NCBI RefSeq assembly: GCF_000196895.1
Contig: NC_014297.1
Span: 1,116,001-1,180,000 of the forward strand
Length of the DNA: 64,000 bases
From: Halalkalicoccus jeotgali B3
Lineage (GTDB): Archaea > Halobacteriota > Halobacteria > Halobacteriales > Halalkalicoccaceae
Direction of reading: 5' to 3'
In this document: in pieces, positions 24,886 through 33,430 of the stretch
How the letters are laid out: the number at the start of each line of letters is the position of its first letter
Position numbering within the stretch: position 1 is the first letter of the stretch
Made by a program: the position numbers and the translations under genes
Notes under the pieces: model-generated
Told to the model about the DNA's origin: nothing
What the model saw: only the letters and a program-made list of their open reading frames with translations
Database searches by the model: none

Positions 24886-26103
24886 ATGAGTCAGGACGAC
24901 CTCCAGCGCTCGGGGTTCAAAGAGCGCACGCGGATCGACGAGGCCCGCGAGCGGTTGCTCGATCGAGTCACGCCACACGAGCGAAGCGAGCGGGTCTCGC
25001 TTGCGCGCGCGGACGGTCGGACGCTCGCCGCCCGCGTGTCGGCGCCCAAGCCCGTCCCGGGCTACGACCGGGCGGCGATGGACGGCTACGCGGTGCGCGC
25101 AGCGGACACCTTCGGCGCGAGCGAGCGCTCGCCGAACCTCTTGCGAGAGGGCGAGGACGTCGGTCCCGAGACCGCGGTTCAGGTTCACACGGGAAGCGAA
25201 CTCCCCGCGGGCGCGGACGCGGTCGTGATGATCGAACAGGTGGCCGAAATCGGCGGCGAACTGGAGGTCAGCGACGCGGTCGCCGAGGGCGAGAACGTCG
25301 GGCCGACGGGGGAGGACGTATCGGAGGGCCAGACGCTCTACGAGCCGGGCCACCGGGTTCGGCCCTCGGATCTCGGCCTCCTGAAATCGGTCGGGCTGAC
25401 GGACGTGGCGGTCCGCGAGCGACCCACCGTCTCGGTAATCCCGACCGGCGAGGAACTCGTTCAGGCGGACCCCCAACCGGGCGAGGTGATCGAGACGAAC
25501 GCGCTAACCGTCTCGCGGTTCGTCGATCGCTGGGGCGGCCGGCCCACCTATCGGGATATCGTCACCGATGACCACGAGGCCCTTCGGGCGGCGATACAGC
25601 GCGACCTCACCAAGGACCTGATCGTCACGACAGGGGGGTCCTCGGTGGGCGAACGCGACCTCATCCCCGAGGTCGTCGACGACATCGGCGAGGTGCTCGT
25701 CCACGGTGTCGCCCTCAAACCGGGCCACCCGGTTGCCTTAGGTATCGTCGAGGATACTCCCGTACTGATGCTACCGGGCTATCCCGTCGCGTGCATCGTC
25801 AACGCCGTGCAGTTCCTCCGGCCGGCGCTCAAACGCGCGGGCGGGATGGCCTGTGAGGATCACCCCACGACCGAGGCGGCCCTCGAACGCAAGATCAGAA
25901 GCGAGCCCGGAATCCGGACGTTCGCGCGGGTGAAACTCGACCGGGACGGTGGGGAACCCACGGCGCTTCCCACGCGGGTCAGCGGCTCGGGCGTGCTTTC
26001 GAGCGTGGCGCTTGCGGACGGCTGGGTTGTCGTGCCCGAGGAGCGCGAGGGGATCGCCGAGGGCGAGACCGTCGCCGTCGAGAACTGGGAGTGGTCGCCA
26101 TGA
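24886..26103 (+). CDS. moeA: Molybdopterin molybdotransferase MoeA (first copy)
   Basis: A 405-residue MoeA, which inserts molybdate (or tungstate) into adenylated molybdopterin. The domains follow the usual order: domains I/II with YDRAAMDGYAVR and TGSELPAGADAVVMIEQ, the MoCF/MPT-binding domain III with VIPTGEEL, TTGGSSVGERD and LPGYPVACIVN, and C-terminal domain IV. Its stop overlaps a 44-codon ORF (ATGA at 26100-26103) that leads into the second moeA. A cytoplasmic molybdoenzyme (53463) in the window is a candidate client. Confidence 0.92.
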   Translation: MSQDDLQRSGFKERTRIDEARERLLDRVTPHERSERVSLARADGRTLAARVSAPKPVPGYDRAAMDGYAVRAADTFGASERSPNLLREGEDVGPETAVQVHTGSELPAGADAVVMIEQVAEIGGELEVSDAVAEGENVGPTGEDVSEGQTLYEPGHRVRPSDLGLLKSVGLTDVAVRERPTVSVIPTGEELVQADPQPGEVIETNALTVSRFVDRWGGRPTYRDIVTDDHEALRAAIQRDLTKDLIVTTGGSSVGERDLIPEVVDDIGEVLVHGVALKPGHPVALGIVEDTPVLMLPGYPVACIVNAVQFLRPALKRAGGMACEDHPTTEAALERKIRSEPGIRTFARVKLDRDGGEPTALPTRVSGSGVLSSVALADGWVVVPEEREGIAEGETVAVENWEWSP

Positions 26104-26234
26104 GTTCCGTCGGACGACTCGCTCACGACGTTCGCGAGGCTTCGACCGACGACACCGCTGGAAACGAGTTCCAGCGTGCTCACGAGAGCGTTGCTCGCAT
26201 GAACCTCACGCTCACACCGGAGGTGCTCGCATGA
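26100..26234 (+). CDS. 44-residue ORF wedged between the two moeA genes
   Basis: A reading frame of 44 residues (start MSSVGRLAHDVREAS, end NLTLTPEVLA) whose ATG overlaps the moeA1 stop and whose stop overlaps the moeA2 ATG, both as ATGA. It therefore fills the gap exactly. A weak GGAG lies 6 nt before its ATG. I recognise no family. Either it is a real mini-protein of the molybdenum operon, or a translated bridge that carries ribosomes from moeA1 to moeA2. Confidence 0.5.
   Translation: MSSVGRLAHDVREASTDDTAGNEFQRAHESVARMNLTLTPEVLA
26219..26225 (+). promoter_or_regulatory. Shine-Dalgarno site of moeA2
   Basis: GGAGGTG lies 5 nt before ATG 26231, inside the 44-codon ORF, and decides the moeA2 start. 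Confidence 0.6.
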
Positions 26235-28099
26235 GCGAGCGAAAGGAGTTCCGCGAACTCGTCCCCCCGGAAGAGGCCCACGAGGCGATCGCGTCGCTCG
26301 ATGTCGGCGGCGGTACCGAGGAAGTCCCGCTGCGCGAAGCCCGCGGGCGGGTGCTCGCACAGCGAGTCGATGCCACGCTCGACGTGCCGGGGTTCGACCG
26401 CGCGAGCATGGACGGGTATGCTGTTCGTGCGCGCGACACCTTCGGCGCGGGCGAAGCCGACCCCGTCGTGCTCGAACTGTCGGGGGCGGTCCACGCCGGC
26501 GAGGAACCCGAGATCCGGGTTGAGGAAGGGGCCTGCGCGGAGATCTCGACGGGGGCCGTGATGCCCGAGGGTGCCGACGCGGTGGTGATGGTCGAGCGAA
26601 CCGACGAGGTCGAAAACGGGATCGAGATCCGCACCTCGCTCGCGCCGGGCGATCACGTCATGCTCGCCGGCGCGGACGTCGCCGCCGGCGAGCGCGCACT
26701 CGGGCCCGGAACGCAGTTGACGTCACGGGAAATCGGCTTGCTGTCGGCACTGGGCGTCGATTCGGTGCCCGTGCGGGCGAAACCCCGCGTCGGGATCGTC
26801 TCGACGGGCGATGAGCTGGTGCGCCCGGGCGAGGCGGTCGCAAGCGAGCGCGGACAGATCTACGACGTCAACAGCTACACGGTCGCCACCGCCGTCGAGG
26901 AAGCGGGCGGCGAAGCGGTCCTCTATCCCCACGCCGGCGACGACTACGAGGAGATGGAGCGGATCCTCACCGAGGCCGCAGCGGAGTGCGATCTGGTGCT
27001 GTCCTCGGGCTCGACGTCGGCGAGCGCCGTCGACGTGATCTACCGCGTGATCGAGGACCAGGGTGAACTCCTGCTTCACGGCGTGGCGATCAAGCCCGGC
27101 AAACCCATGCTCGTCGGCGAGTTCCCTGACTCGGCGTACGTCGGCCTTCCCGGCTACCCGGTCTCGGCGCTCATGATCTTCCGGCACTTCGTTGCGGGCG
27201 CGATCCGCCGGGCTGCCGGCGTCCCCGAGCCGCCCACGGCGACCGTCGAGGCCGAAATGGCCGTCGAGGAGCGCTACGAGGAGGGACGTACCCGACTCAT
27301 GCCCGTCGGTATCCTCGAAAGCCGTGGCCGCACCCTCGCGTATCCCGTCGATAAGGGCTCGGGTGCGACGACCAGCCTCGTCGAGGCCGACGGGATCGTC
27401 GAGGTCGATTCCGATACCGCCTACCTCGACCCGGGCGAGCCCGTCTCGGTCACGCTCTTCTCGCCGGACGTCCGCCCGCCGACCGTCTTCGGCGTCGGCG
27501 AGGACGATCCCACCCTCTCGAACCTCCTCGACGACCTCGACCGGCCACGATATCTCGCTATCGGCGGGCGTCAAGGTCGACGCCGCCTCGCCCAGGGCGT
27601 TCCCGACTTCGCCGTCGTTACGGGCGGGAGTGACGACATCGAGGCGACCGAGCTCGGCGCCTGGACCCGCGAGTGGGGGCTGGTCGTCGGGTCGGGGAAT
27701 CCCGAAGGCATCGAGGGACTTTCGGATCTCGTCGACCGGGAGCTACGGTTCGTCAACCGACCCACCGACGCGGGGCTCAGGACGACCCTCTCAAAGGCGA
27801 TCGAGCAGCTCGCGGCGGCCCGCGGGGAATCACGCACCGAGCTGGTCGAGCGGATCGACGGGTTCGAACTCGCCGCCCGTGCCCAGGAGAGCCCCGCACG
27901 AAAGGTCGCCGCGGGGGGCGCGGACGCGGGGCTCGGACTGCGTTCGACCGCCGAAAAACTCGATCTAGACTTCGTCGCACTGGGCGAAGAGCGGGTGCGG
28001 GTACTCGCAAACCCCGACCGGGTCGGGAAACGGGGCGTCGAAGCGCTCAAAAACGCGCTCGCGAACGTCGACCCGGAGCTACCGGGCGTCGGGCGCTGA
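26231..28099 (+). CDS. moeA: MoeA with C-terminal PBP-like domain (second copy)
   Basis: A 622-residue two-part protein. Residues about 1-400 are a complete MoeA (FDRASMDGYAVRARD, STGAVMPEGADAVVMVE, VSTGDEL, SSGSTSASAVD, LPGYPVSALM). Residues about 415-622 form a periplasmic-binding-like domain (PRYLAIGGRQGRRRLAQGVPDFAVV, given as residues about 533-557) of the type found fused to archaeal MoeA, possibly a molybdate/tungstate or cofactor sensor. It shares only family-level similarity with MoeA1, so it is an old paralogue that may serve tungsten or a separate step. The end overlaps the convergent HAD gene by 21 nt. Confidence 0.9.
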   Translation: MSERKEFRELVPPEEAHEAIASLDVGGGTEEVPLREARGRVLAQRVDATLDVPGFDRASMDGYAVRARDTFGAGEADPVVLELSGAVHAGEEPEIRVEEGACAEISTGAVMPEGADAVVMVERTDEVENGIEIRTSLAPGDHVMLAGADVAAGERALGPGTQLTSREIGLLSALGVDSVPVRAKPRVGIVSTGDELVRPGEAVASERGQIYDVNSYTVATAVEEAGGEAVLYPHAGDDYEEMERILTEAAAECDLVLSSGSTSASAVDVIYRVIEDQGELLLHGVAIKPGKPMLVGEFPDSAYVGLPGYPVSALMIFRHFVAGAIRRAAGVPEPPTATVEAEMAVEERYEEGRTRLMPVGILESRGRTLAYPVDKGSGATTSLVEADGIVEVDSDTAYLDPGEPVSVTLFSPDVRPPTVFGVGEDDPTLSNLLDDLDRPRYLAIGGRQGRRRLAQGVPDFAVVTGGSDDIEATELGAWTREWGLVVGSGNPEGIEGLSDLVDRELRFVNRPTDAGLRTTLSKAIEQLAAARGESRTELVERIDGFELAARAQESPARKVAAGGADAGLGLRSTAEKLDLDFVALGEERVRVLANPDRVGKRGVEALKNALANVDPELPGVGR

Positions 28100-28744
28100 A
28101 GCGAGTTCGAGCTCCGAGAAGCTGCGCACGCGGTGGTCGCCGAGCACACAGACGCCCCGGCTGTCGGTGCCGTGGCGCTCGACGTGGATCGCGTCGAGGC
28201 CGGCGTTCCAGGCCGCTCCCACGTCGTTTGCCCCGTCGCCCGCGAGCACGCCCCGGCCCTCGGCGCCGAGATCCCCGATCGCTCGCTCGACGGGCGTCGG
28301 GTCGGGCTTCCAGCCCAGCTCGTCCGAACAACAGACGACGGTGTCGAACCAGTCGGTGATATCGAGCCGGTCGAGGACGGGCTCGGTGAGATCGGGTCGA
28401 CAGTGCGTGACGAGCCCAACGGGTCCCTCGAGGTCGGCGACGAACCCCGCGTCCTCGTACAGCCGCGTCGCTTCGACACGCTCTGCGGGGGTTTCGACCG
28501 CGTCGAAGGCGGCCCAGAACGGCTCGCGGTCGAGGCCCAGCGCGGCGATCTGTGCCTCCCGATTGGCCCCGAGGCCGTACCAGAGGCCGCGTGCCTCGGT
28601 ATCGGTGAACCTGCGACCGAGGCGCTCGCCCACACGGTCGAACGTCTCACGGACATACGGCCACTCCACGTCGACGAGGGTCCCGTCCAGATCGAGTAGC
28701 CAGAAGTCGTAGTCGTAGTCGGAGTCGGACGCGCTGCCGGTCAT
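28079..28744 (-). CDS. HAD-family phosphatase
   Basis: A 221-residue subclass I HAD phosphatase. Motif I is LLDLDGTLVDVEW (Asp18/Asp20 by count), motif II VTHCRPDL, motif III K in GWKPDPTP, motif IV GDGANDVGAAWNAGL. It resembles phosphoglycolate phosphatase/pyrophosphatase PpaX types; substrate unknown. Its 3' end overlaps moeA2 on the other strand. Confidence 0.85.
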   Translation of the reverse strand: MTGSASDSDYDYDFWLLDLDGTLVDVEWPYVRETFDRVGERLGRRFTDTEARGLWYGLGANREAQIAALGLDREPFWAAFDAVETPAERVEATRLYEDAGFVADLEGPVGLVTHCRPDLTEPVLDRLDITDWFDTVVCCSDELGWKPDPTPVERAIGDLGAEGRGVLAGDGANDVGAAWNAGLDAIHVERHGTDSRGVCVLGDHRVRSFSELELASAPDAR

Positions 28745-28803
28745 CGAGTGTCGTCCCTACGGGCTCACGGTCATATCAGCGTATCGCCTGCACTACCCGT
28801 TTC

Positions 28804-29175
28804 CTATCCGTCGGGTTCGACCTCGATCGAACTCCCGAAGTACTTGTTCAGCACCTCGCTTCCGGCCGTGGCGTTGAACAGGTCGAGATCCGCCGCGATC
28901 GCCTCCTTGAGCGCTGCGTACTCCTCGTCGGTGGTTTCGAACCGGCGATAGTCGACGGCCTCGACCGGGACGCTGAGTGCCTCCTCGGCGAGCGAGCGCA
29001 GGTGTTCTGGCGCGTTCGCCTCGCCGCGCCAGAGGGTGTCCCGGAAGAACAGCCACCCCTCCTCGCCCGGCGGGGCCGCCTCCTTCGAGAGGGTCGTCTC
29101 GAAGGTCGCCGGTTCGATCCGGAACCCCCGGTCGGGCTCGGGGCGAAACCGGACGCGAAAGACGTACCGGCTCAC
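28804..29175 (-). CDS. LWR-salt family protein
   Basis: A 123-residue protein of the haloarchaeal LWR-salt family, named for the LWR motif seen here in FFRDTLWRGE. It has the expected start YVFRVRFRPEP and the C-terminal NKYFGSSI. Function is unknown. GTG start at 29175, one base beyond the stop of the pterin dehydratase gene, with GAGGTGA around the junction acting as SD. Confidence 0.8.
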   Translation of the reverse strand: MSRYVFRVRFRPEPDRGFRIEPATFETTLSKEAAPPGEEGWLFFRDTLWRGEANAPEHLRSLAEEALSVPVEAVDYRRFETTDEEYAALKEAIAADLDLFNATAGSEVLNKYFGSSIEVEPDG

Positions 29176-29176
29176 C

Positions 29177-29452
29177 TCAGCCCTCGTCGTTGACGCGCTC
29201 GGCCATCTCGATATCCTGGTCGGTGATGCCGCCCTCTTCGTGACTGGTAAAACGGACCTCGACCTCCTCGTAGCCGACGATCATCTCGGGGTGGTGAAAC
29301 TCCTTTTCTGCGAGTTCGCCGACCTCGCGGGCGAAATCAACCCCTTCGAGGTAGTCGTCGAACTCGAAGGTCCGGGTAATCTCCTCGCCGTCTCGCTCCC
29401 AGCCCTCGGGGAGCCGTGACTGGATCTCCTCGTCGTCGAGCAGTTCTGCCAT
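29177..29452 (-). CDS. 4a-hydroxytetrahydrobiopterin dehydratase (PCD/DCoH)
   Basis: A 91-residue pterin-4a-carbinolamine dehydratase. The catalytic signature is EFHHPEMIVGYEEVEVRFTSHEEGGIT (split: residues about 51-77), with the active-site His pair and the distal His. In archaea without phenylalanine hydroxylase it may recycle pterins or play a moonlighting role; it is 49 nt after hemA in the same operon. Confidence 0.9.
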   Translation of the reverse strand: MAELLDDEEIQSRLPEGWERDGEEITRTFEFDDYLEGVDFAREVGELAEKEFHHPEMIVGYEEVEVRFTSHEEGGITDQDIEMAERVNDEG

Positions 29453-29501
29453 ACCGCCACGAGGACGCGCAGGCGAATAAAAGCCGGCCCCGGACCGTGC
29501 G

Positions 29502-30812
29502 TCAGTCGTCCTCGATTCGGGCGGCGACCTCCGGCGGGACTCCCTCCGAGGAGTCGGGCCCGATCGTCTCGGCGCGAGTCGCTCCCTCGGTGGGATCGAA
29601 CAGCTGGATGGCGGTGTTGATGGTCTCCCAGTCGTCCTCTGCGGCCGCCTCGCGCAGGCTCTTGGTGGGAGCCGAGAGCAGCTGGCCCACCAGGGCGTCG
29701 GCCATCGCCTCGACGGTTTCCCGCTGGTCGTCGGTCAGCCCGCCTTGCGATTCGAGCTTCGCGAGGGCAGTCGTTACCTCCGAGCGCTTGATGTGCTGGG
29801 CGCCCTCGTACATCCCGCTGATCGCGTCGTCGGCCTGTTTTCGCTTGAACTGCCCGAGCAGGTGCTCGAGTTCGCGGTCGATCATCGTCTCGACCGTCGA
29901 GGCCGCCGCCGCCCGCTTTGCTGCGGTCCGTTCGGTGACCGTCTCGAGGTCGTCGAGATCGTAGAGGGTCACCGACGCGTCCGTCTCTGAGTCACGCTCG
30001 ATGTCTCGCGGTTTCGCGAGGTCGACGACGCACGTCTGGGGGTCGAACGTCCCGGCGTCGAGGACCGGCTCGTCGCTGCCGGTCGCGGCGATCACCACGT
30101 CGACGCCCGACAGCACCGTCTCGAGCCCGTCGAGCGAACGCGCCTCGGCGTTGACCGGGAGCTCCTCGGCGATCCGTTCGGCCCGCGAGCGGGTTCGGTT
30201 CGCGACGACGAGCTCCGAGAGGTCGTATCGCGAGAGCGCCTGTGCGGCGAGGGTTCCCATCTCGCCGGCCCCGATAACGAGTGCACTCGCACCGTCGATC
30301 TCGCGCTCGCCCGTGATTAGCGAGACGGCAGCGCTGCCCAGCGAGACGACCCCCTCGTTGATCGCCGTTTCGGTGCGCGCGCGCTCGCCGACGTGGATCG
30401 CCTTCAACAGGGCGTCGTCCAGTATCTCGCCGAGCGCGCCGATCCCGCGGGCCTCGGCGTAGGCCTCCTTGAGCTGGCCGATGATCTGGTCCTCGCCGAC
30501 GACCAGCGAGTCGAGCCCAGCGGCCACCCGGAGGAGGTGGCGGAGACTTTCCTCGTGGCCCGACCACGTCGCCGCCCCGTCCGGGAGCTCCTCGGTCCAC
30601 GGACCGAGCGCTCGCCGCCCCGTCGCGATGTCGTCACTGACGACGTAGGCCTCGGATCGGTTGCACGTCTGGAGGGCAAACGCCTCCGTGACGCCCTCGC
30701 GGGCCAGCAGCGTCTCGATCAACTCGTTTCCGTCGGGGCGACAGGCCTCGTCGATCGTATCGACCGAGGCGGTCTCGTGGGTGACCCTGACCCCCGTGAT
30801 GACGCCACTCAC
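29502..30812 (-). CDS. hemA: Glutamyl-tRNA reductase
   Basis: A 436-residue glutamyl-tRNA reductase, the first committed step of tetrapyrrole synthesis (C5 pathway). The catalytic Cys is in LQTCNRSEAY, the substrate domain contains AAGLDSLVVGEDQIIGQLK, the NADPH Rossmann domain VIGAGEMGTLAAQAL, and a dimerisation helix follows (ERTAAKRAAAASTVE). The C-terminal 30 residues are an acidic extension. GTG start 30812 overlaps the upstream stop (GTGA). Confidence 0.95.
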   Translation of the reverse strand: MSGVITGVRVTHETASVDTIDEACRPDGNELIETLLAREGVTEAFALQTCNRSEAYVVSDDIATGRRALGPWTEELPDGAATWSGHEESLRHLLRVAAGLDSLVVGEDQIIGQLKEAYAEARGIGALGEILDDALLKAIHVGERARTETAINEGVVSLGSAAVSLITGEREIDGASALVIGAGEMGTLAAQALSRYDLSELVVANRTRSRAERIAEELPVNAEARSLDGLETVLSGVDVVIAATGSDEPVLDAGTFDPQTCVVDLAKPRDIERDSETDASVTLYDLDDLETVTERTAAKRAAAASTVETMIDRELEHLLGQFKRKQADDAISGMYEGAQHIKRSEVTTALAKLESQGGLTDDQRETVEAMADALVGQLLSAPTKSLREAAAEDDWETINTAIQLFDPTEGATRAETIGPDSSEGVPPEVAARIEDD

Positions 30813-31453
30813 GGCGACCGACCCTCCGATTCGACTCTATCGATCACGTCTGCAACCACTTGCGGGCGGTTCGTGTCGCCCGTACGTAAATCCTTCCAAA
30901 CCGCCGACGAGGAGACGACCGCCCGGAGCGCCTCCCGGCGACGCTCGGGGGACAGGTCGGCCAGTTCCTCACGCAGTTCGGCGGTCAGTTCGGCCATCTC
31001 GCCGGCCCCCGCGAGTTCGGGTTCGATCCGTTTTCTGAGCTCCCGGCTCAGTGCCGGGCTCCGCCCGCCCGTCGAGATCGACACCACCACCCCTCCCTCG
31101 CGAACCGTCGCCGGCACCACGACGCTTCCGGGTTCCCGGGAGCCGTGCGTGTCGGCGCGATTGACCAGCACCCCGCGCTCGCGGGCCTCGCGTTCGACCG
31201 CCTCGTTCAACTCCTCGTCGTCGGTCGCCGCGACGACCAGCGCCGGATCGGCCCGCTCGAACCACTCGGGCACGTCCGCGGGCGTCGGCGCCGCCCGGAC
31301 GAGTTCGCTCCCGTCGAACGCCCCCGAGAAGGCGGGGCTCACGACGACGACGCGAGCCTCGCGCGAAAAGCGCCGGGCCTTTCGCGCGCCGACGCTCCCG
31401 CCGCCGAAGATCAGCACCGTCTGGCCCTCGAAGTCGTGCAACAGCGGGATCAT
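30809..31453 (-). CDS. Precorrin-2 dehydrogenase/sirohydrochlorin ferrochelatase domain (siroheme synthase N-terminal part)
   Basis: A 214-residue CysG N-domain/Met8p-like protein. It has the NAD-binding GGGSVGARKARRF, the domain block VVAATDDEELNEAVEREARERGVLVN and the SISTGGRSPALSREL segment. It oxidises precorrin-2 to sirohydrochlorin and probably inserts iron. It is coupled to its neighbours by ATGA (31450-31453) upstream and GTGA downstream, so all three are one operon. Confidence 0.92.
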   Translation of the reverse strand: MIPLLHDFEGQTVLIFGGGSVGARKARRFSREARVVVVSPAFSGAFDGSELVRAAPTPADVPEWFERADPALVVAATDDEELNEAVEREARERGVLVNRADTHGSREPGSVVVPATVREGGVVVSISTGGRSPALSRELRKRIEPELAGAGEMAELTAELREELADLSPERRREALRAVVSSSAVWKDLRTGDTNRPQVVADVIDRVESEGRSP

Positions 31454-32514
31454 TCGGTGTTGGCCTCGGCGCGTTCCTCCAGCCTGATGCCGGTCTTTTT
31501 CAGGATGCGCGACGAGAACAGCGTGTCCCAGTCCGCCTCGCCGACGTCCCAGAACTCCGCCATGCGCTTTCGGACCCGCTCGATGCGCTCTTCGCTTTCG
31601 GCCTCGCTTCGCCCGTGAGTCATCGCGAAGAAGTTGTACGGCCAGACCCCCTCGTGGCGCGGGCGCTCATAACAGTGGGTGACGAAGGGCAGCGAGGCGA
31701 CCGCGGGCCCGACCTCGCCCACGAGGTCGTCGGGGACGTTCCAGACGGTCATCCCGTTCTCGGTGTAGCCGAGCGCGTAGTGGTTCGGAATCGCGCCCAC
31801 GCGCCGGATCTTCCCCTCGCGGTCGAACCGTTTGATCGTCGCGCGAGCCCATTCGGGATCGGCGCCGAGGCCCTCTGCGATCTCCTCGTAGGGATTGGCG
31901 ACGATCGGGAAACCGCCTTGGATCGCGAGGACCAGATCGCGCTCGTCCGGCGAAAGCGTCGTGCTGTCGGTCGGCTCGACCGCGGGACCCAGATCCGAGC
32001 AGTCGACGTCGCCCTCGGAGATCGGTCCCTCGAGCATGAACTTCGCCTCGACGCGGAACTCCCGCTGTTTGGGCAGGTTGTACGTCTCCTCGCCCGTCTC
32101 GGATTCGATCTCGGCGAGCACCTCCTCGACGCGCGATTCGTCCGCCACCGAGAGGACGAACCACATGTTCAGATGGGGGTGCTCGCGCTCGTAGTTATGT
32201 GCGACCTCCCGGTGGCCGTTGACCGCCTCGGCGACCGCCTCGAAGCGTTCTTCGGGGGCGTGCATCGCCACCAACGTCGCGGTTCCTCCGATCTCCTGGG
32301 CGTTCACCAGCGCGCCGAATCGCGTGAGGACGTCCGCCTCGTCCAGACGCCGAACGCGTTCGAGCAGTTCCTCGCCGCCCACTTCGACGCCCCGCTCCGA
32401 GAGCGCCCGTGCGGCGTGCTCGAAGGGGCGTTCACAGACCGGAAACCCACCCTGAAAGGCGTTGAGCAGGGCGCGGTCGACGCGGTCGAGGTCCTCGACC
32501 CGAGCCCGATTCAT
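31450..32514 (-). CDS. ahbAB: Fused siroheme decarboxylase (AhbA-AhbB)
   Basis: A 354-residue fusion of two Lrp/AsnC-like siroheme decarboxylase subunits: N-terminal half about 5-170 (DRALLNAFQGGFPV, RVRRLDEADVLTRFGALVN) and C-terminal half about 185-340 (DLVLAIQGGFPIVANPYEEIAEGL, IRRVGAIPNHYALGYTENGMTVWNVP). The product turns siroheme into 12,18-didecarboxysiroheme for the alternative heme pathway. The conserved catalytic His/Tyr are in the second half. Often annotated as a regulator because of its AsnC fold; that is wrong here. Confidence 0.88.
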   Translation of the reverse strand: MNRARVEDLDRVDRALLNAFQGGFPVCERPFEHAARALSERGVEVGGEELLERVRRLDEADVLTRFGALVNAQEIGGTATLVAMHAPEERFEAVAEAVNGHREVAHNYEREHPHLNMWFVLSVADESRVEEVLAEIESETGEETYNLPKQREFRVEAKFMLEGPISEGDVDCSDLGPAVEPTDSTTLSPDERDLVLAIQGGFPIVANPYEEIAEGLGADPEWARATIKRFDREGKIRRVGAIPNHYALGYTENGMTVWNVPDDLVGEVGPAVASLPFVTHCYERPRHEGVWPYNFFAMTHGRSEAESEERIERVRKRMAEFWDVGEADWDTLFSSRILKKTGIRLEERAEANTE

Positions 32515-32561
32515 ACGCGACGCTCGGGGTTCGCGTGGGATAAGCGTCGCGCTCCGCCCCG

Positions 32562-32963
32562 CTACTCCCGAACGCCGGTGACCCGAAAGCCCGCCTCGCG
32601 GATCCCCGCGAGGATCGCCTCGTGATCCGCCGACGCCTCGTAGTAAAAGACGACGTCGAAGGTGCCCTCCCGGAGGAGCTGCTGGCACTCCCAGACGAAC
32701 TCGTCGCCCTCGATGGTCAGCCCCTGGTGCTGGTTCGAGGAGAAGTCCGTGTCGTCGGTCCCCGAATAGACGTAGGTGTCGGTCGGGTCGTGGCCCGCGC
32801 CCTCGGCGATGATCTCGCCGATGTCGACGGTCGCTTGATGCATCTCGATGTCGTCGGAACTCTCCAGTTCGGTGTGGACGATCGCGCCGGCCAGTTCGAT
32901 CTCACCGGGTTCGAGCAGCCGTTTGGTCCGCTCGTAGAGGTCGTCGTCGAGCGTCTCGCTCAT
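32562..32963 (-). CDS. Haloarchaeal conserved protein (DUF5778-like)
   Basis: A 133-residue acidic soluble protein, start MSETLDDDLYERTKRLLEPGEIEL, containing VYSGTDDTDFSSNQHQGL and VFYYEASADHEAILAGIREAGFRV. I associate it with the haloarchaeal DUF5778 family but not firmly. No function known. The ATG at 32963 follows from the conserved start; the frame is open further upstream only by chance. It precedes the ahbAB operon by 47 nt. Confidence 0.7.
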   Translation of the reverse strand: MSETLDDDLYERTKRLLEPGEIELAGAIVHTELESSDDIEMHQATVDIGEIIAEGAGHDPTDTYVYSGTDDTDFSSNQHQGLTIEGDEFVWECQQLLREGTFDVVFYYEASADHEAILAGIREAGFRVTGVRE

Positions 32964-33081
32964 ACGATCGGTGGGCGTGCCGGCCCTATACCGTTCACGG
33001 TCGGCGTCGCTGGTGGCGCGTGAAAATGACAGAACGTGGTTCGCGGGCGGATGCCCCCGATCGATCGAGTCGAATCCGAGA

Positions 33082-33276
33082 CTACAGTCGCTCGAGGTTG
33101 ACTGCGCGCGGGCCCTTGTCGGCCTGCTCGATGTCGAACTCCACTTCCTGGCCCTCTTCGAGGTCGGGGCCGCCGACGTCTTCCATGTGGAAGAACACGT
33201 CCTCCTCGGAATCCTCGCTGTCGATAAAGCCGTAACCACCGGTGTCGTTGAAGAAATCAACCGTACCTTTCGCCAT
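33082..33276 (-). CDS. cspA: Cold-shock domain protein
   Basis: A 64-residue cold-shock OB-fold protein. RNP1-like GGYGFIDSED (in place of KGFGFI) and RNP2-like DVFFHME are present, followed by the acidic end typical of haloarchaeal Csp. RNA chaperone role. A TATA box (33301-33309) gives a leaderless message from ATG 33276. Confidence 0.93.
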   Translation of the reverse strand: MAKGTVDFFNDTGGYGFIDSEDSEEDVFFHMEDVGGPDLEEGQEVEFDIEQADKGPRAVNLERL

Positions 33277-33300
33277 TGCAACTACCGCTTCGTCATCCAC

Positions 33301-33309
33301 CTTTAAAAA
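33301..33309 (-). promoter_or_regulatory. TATA box for cspA
   Basis: The minus strand reads ATTTTTAAA, centred 29 nt before ATG 33276. Confidence 0.55.
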
Positions 33310-33430
33310 TGTGCGCACGTCCCGCCGAGAAACGACGACCGGGCGACAGATACGACGCGGTGGGTCGGAGGGCGTTCAGATGGGTCCCAACCGACAGTAT
33401 CATTGTATCGGGTGGCGTCGCCGCAGATAG

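Noticed and set aside
31450-32514. Lrp/AsnC transcription regulator annotation
   Set aside because: Two tandem AsnC-like halves with the siroheme decarboxylase motifs, inside a siroheme/heme operon; this is AhbAB.
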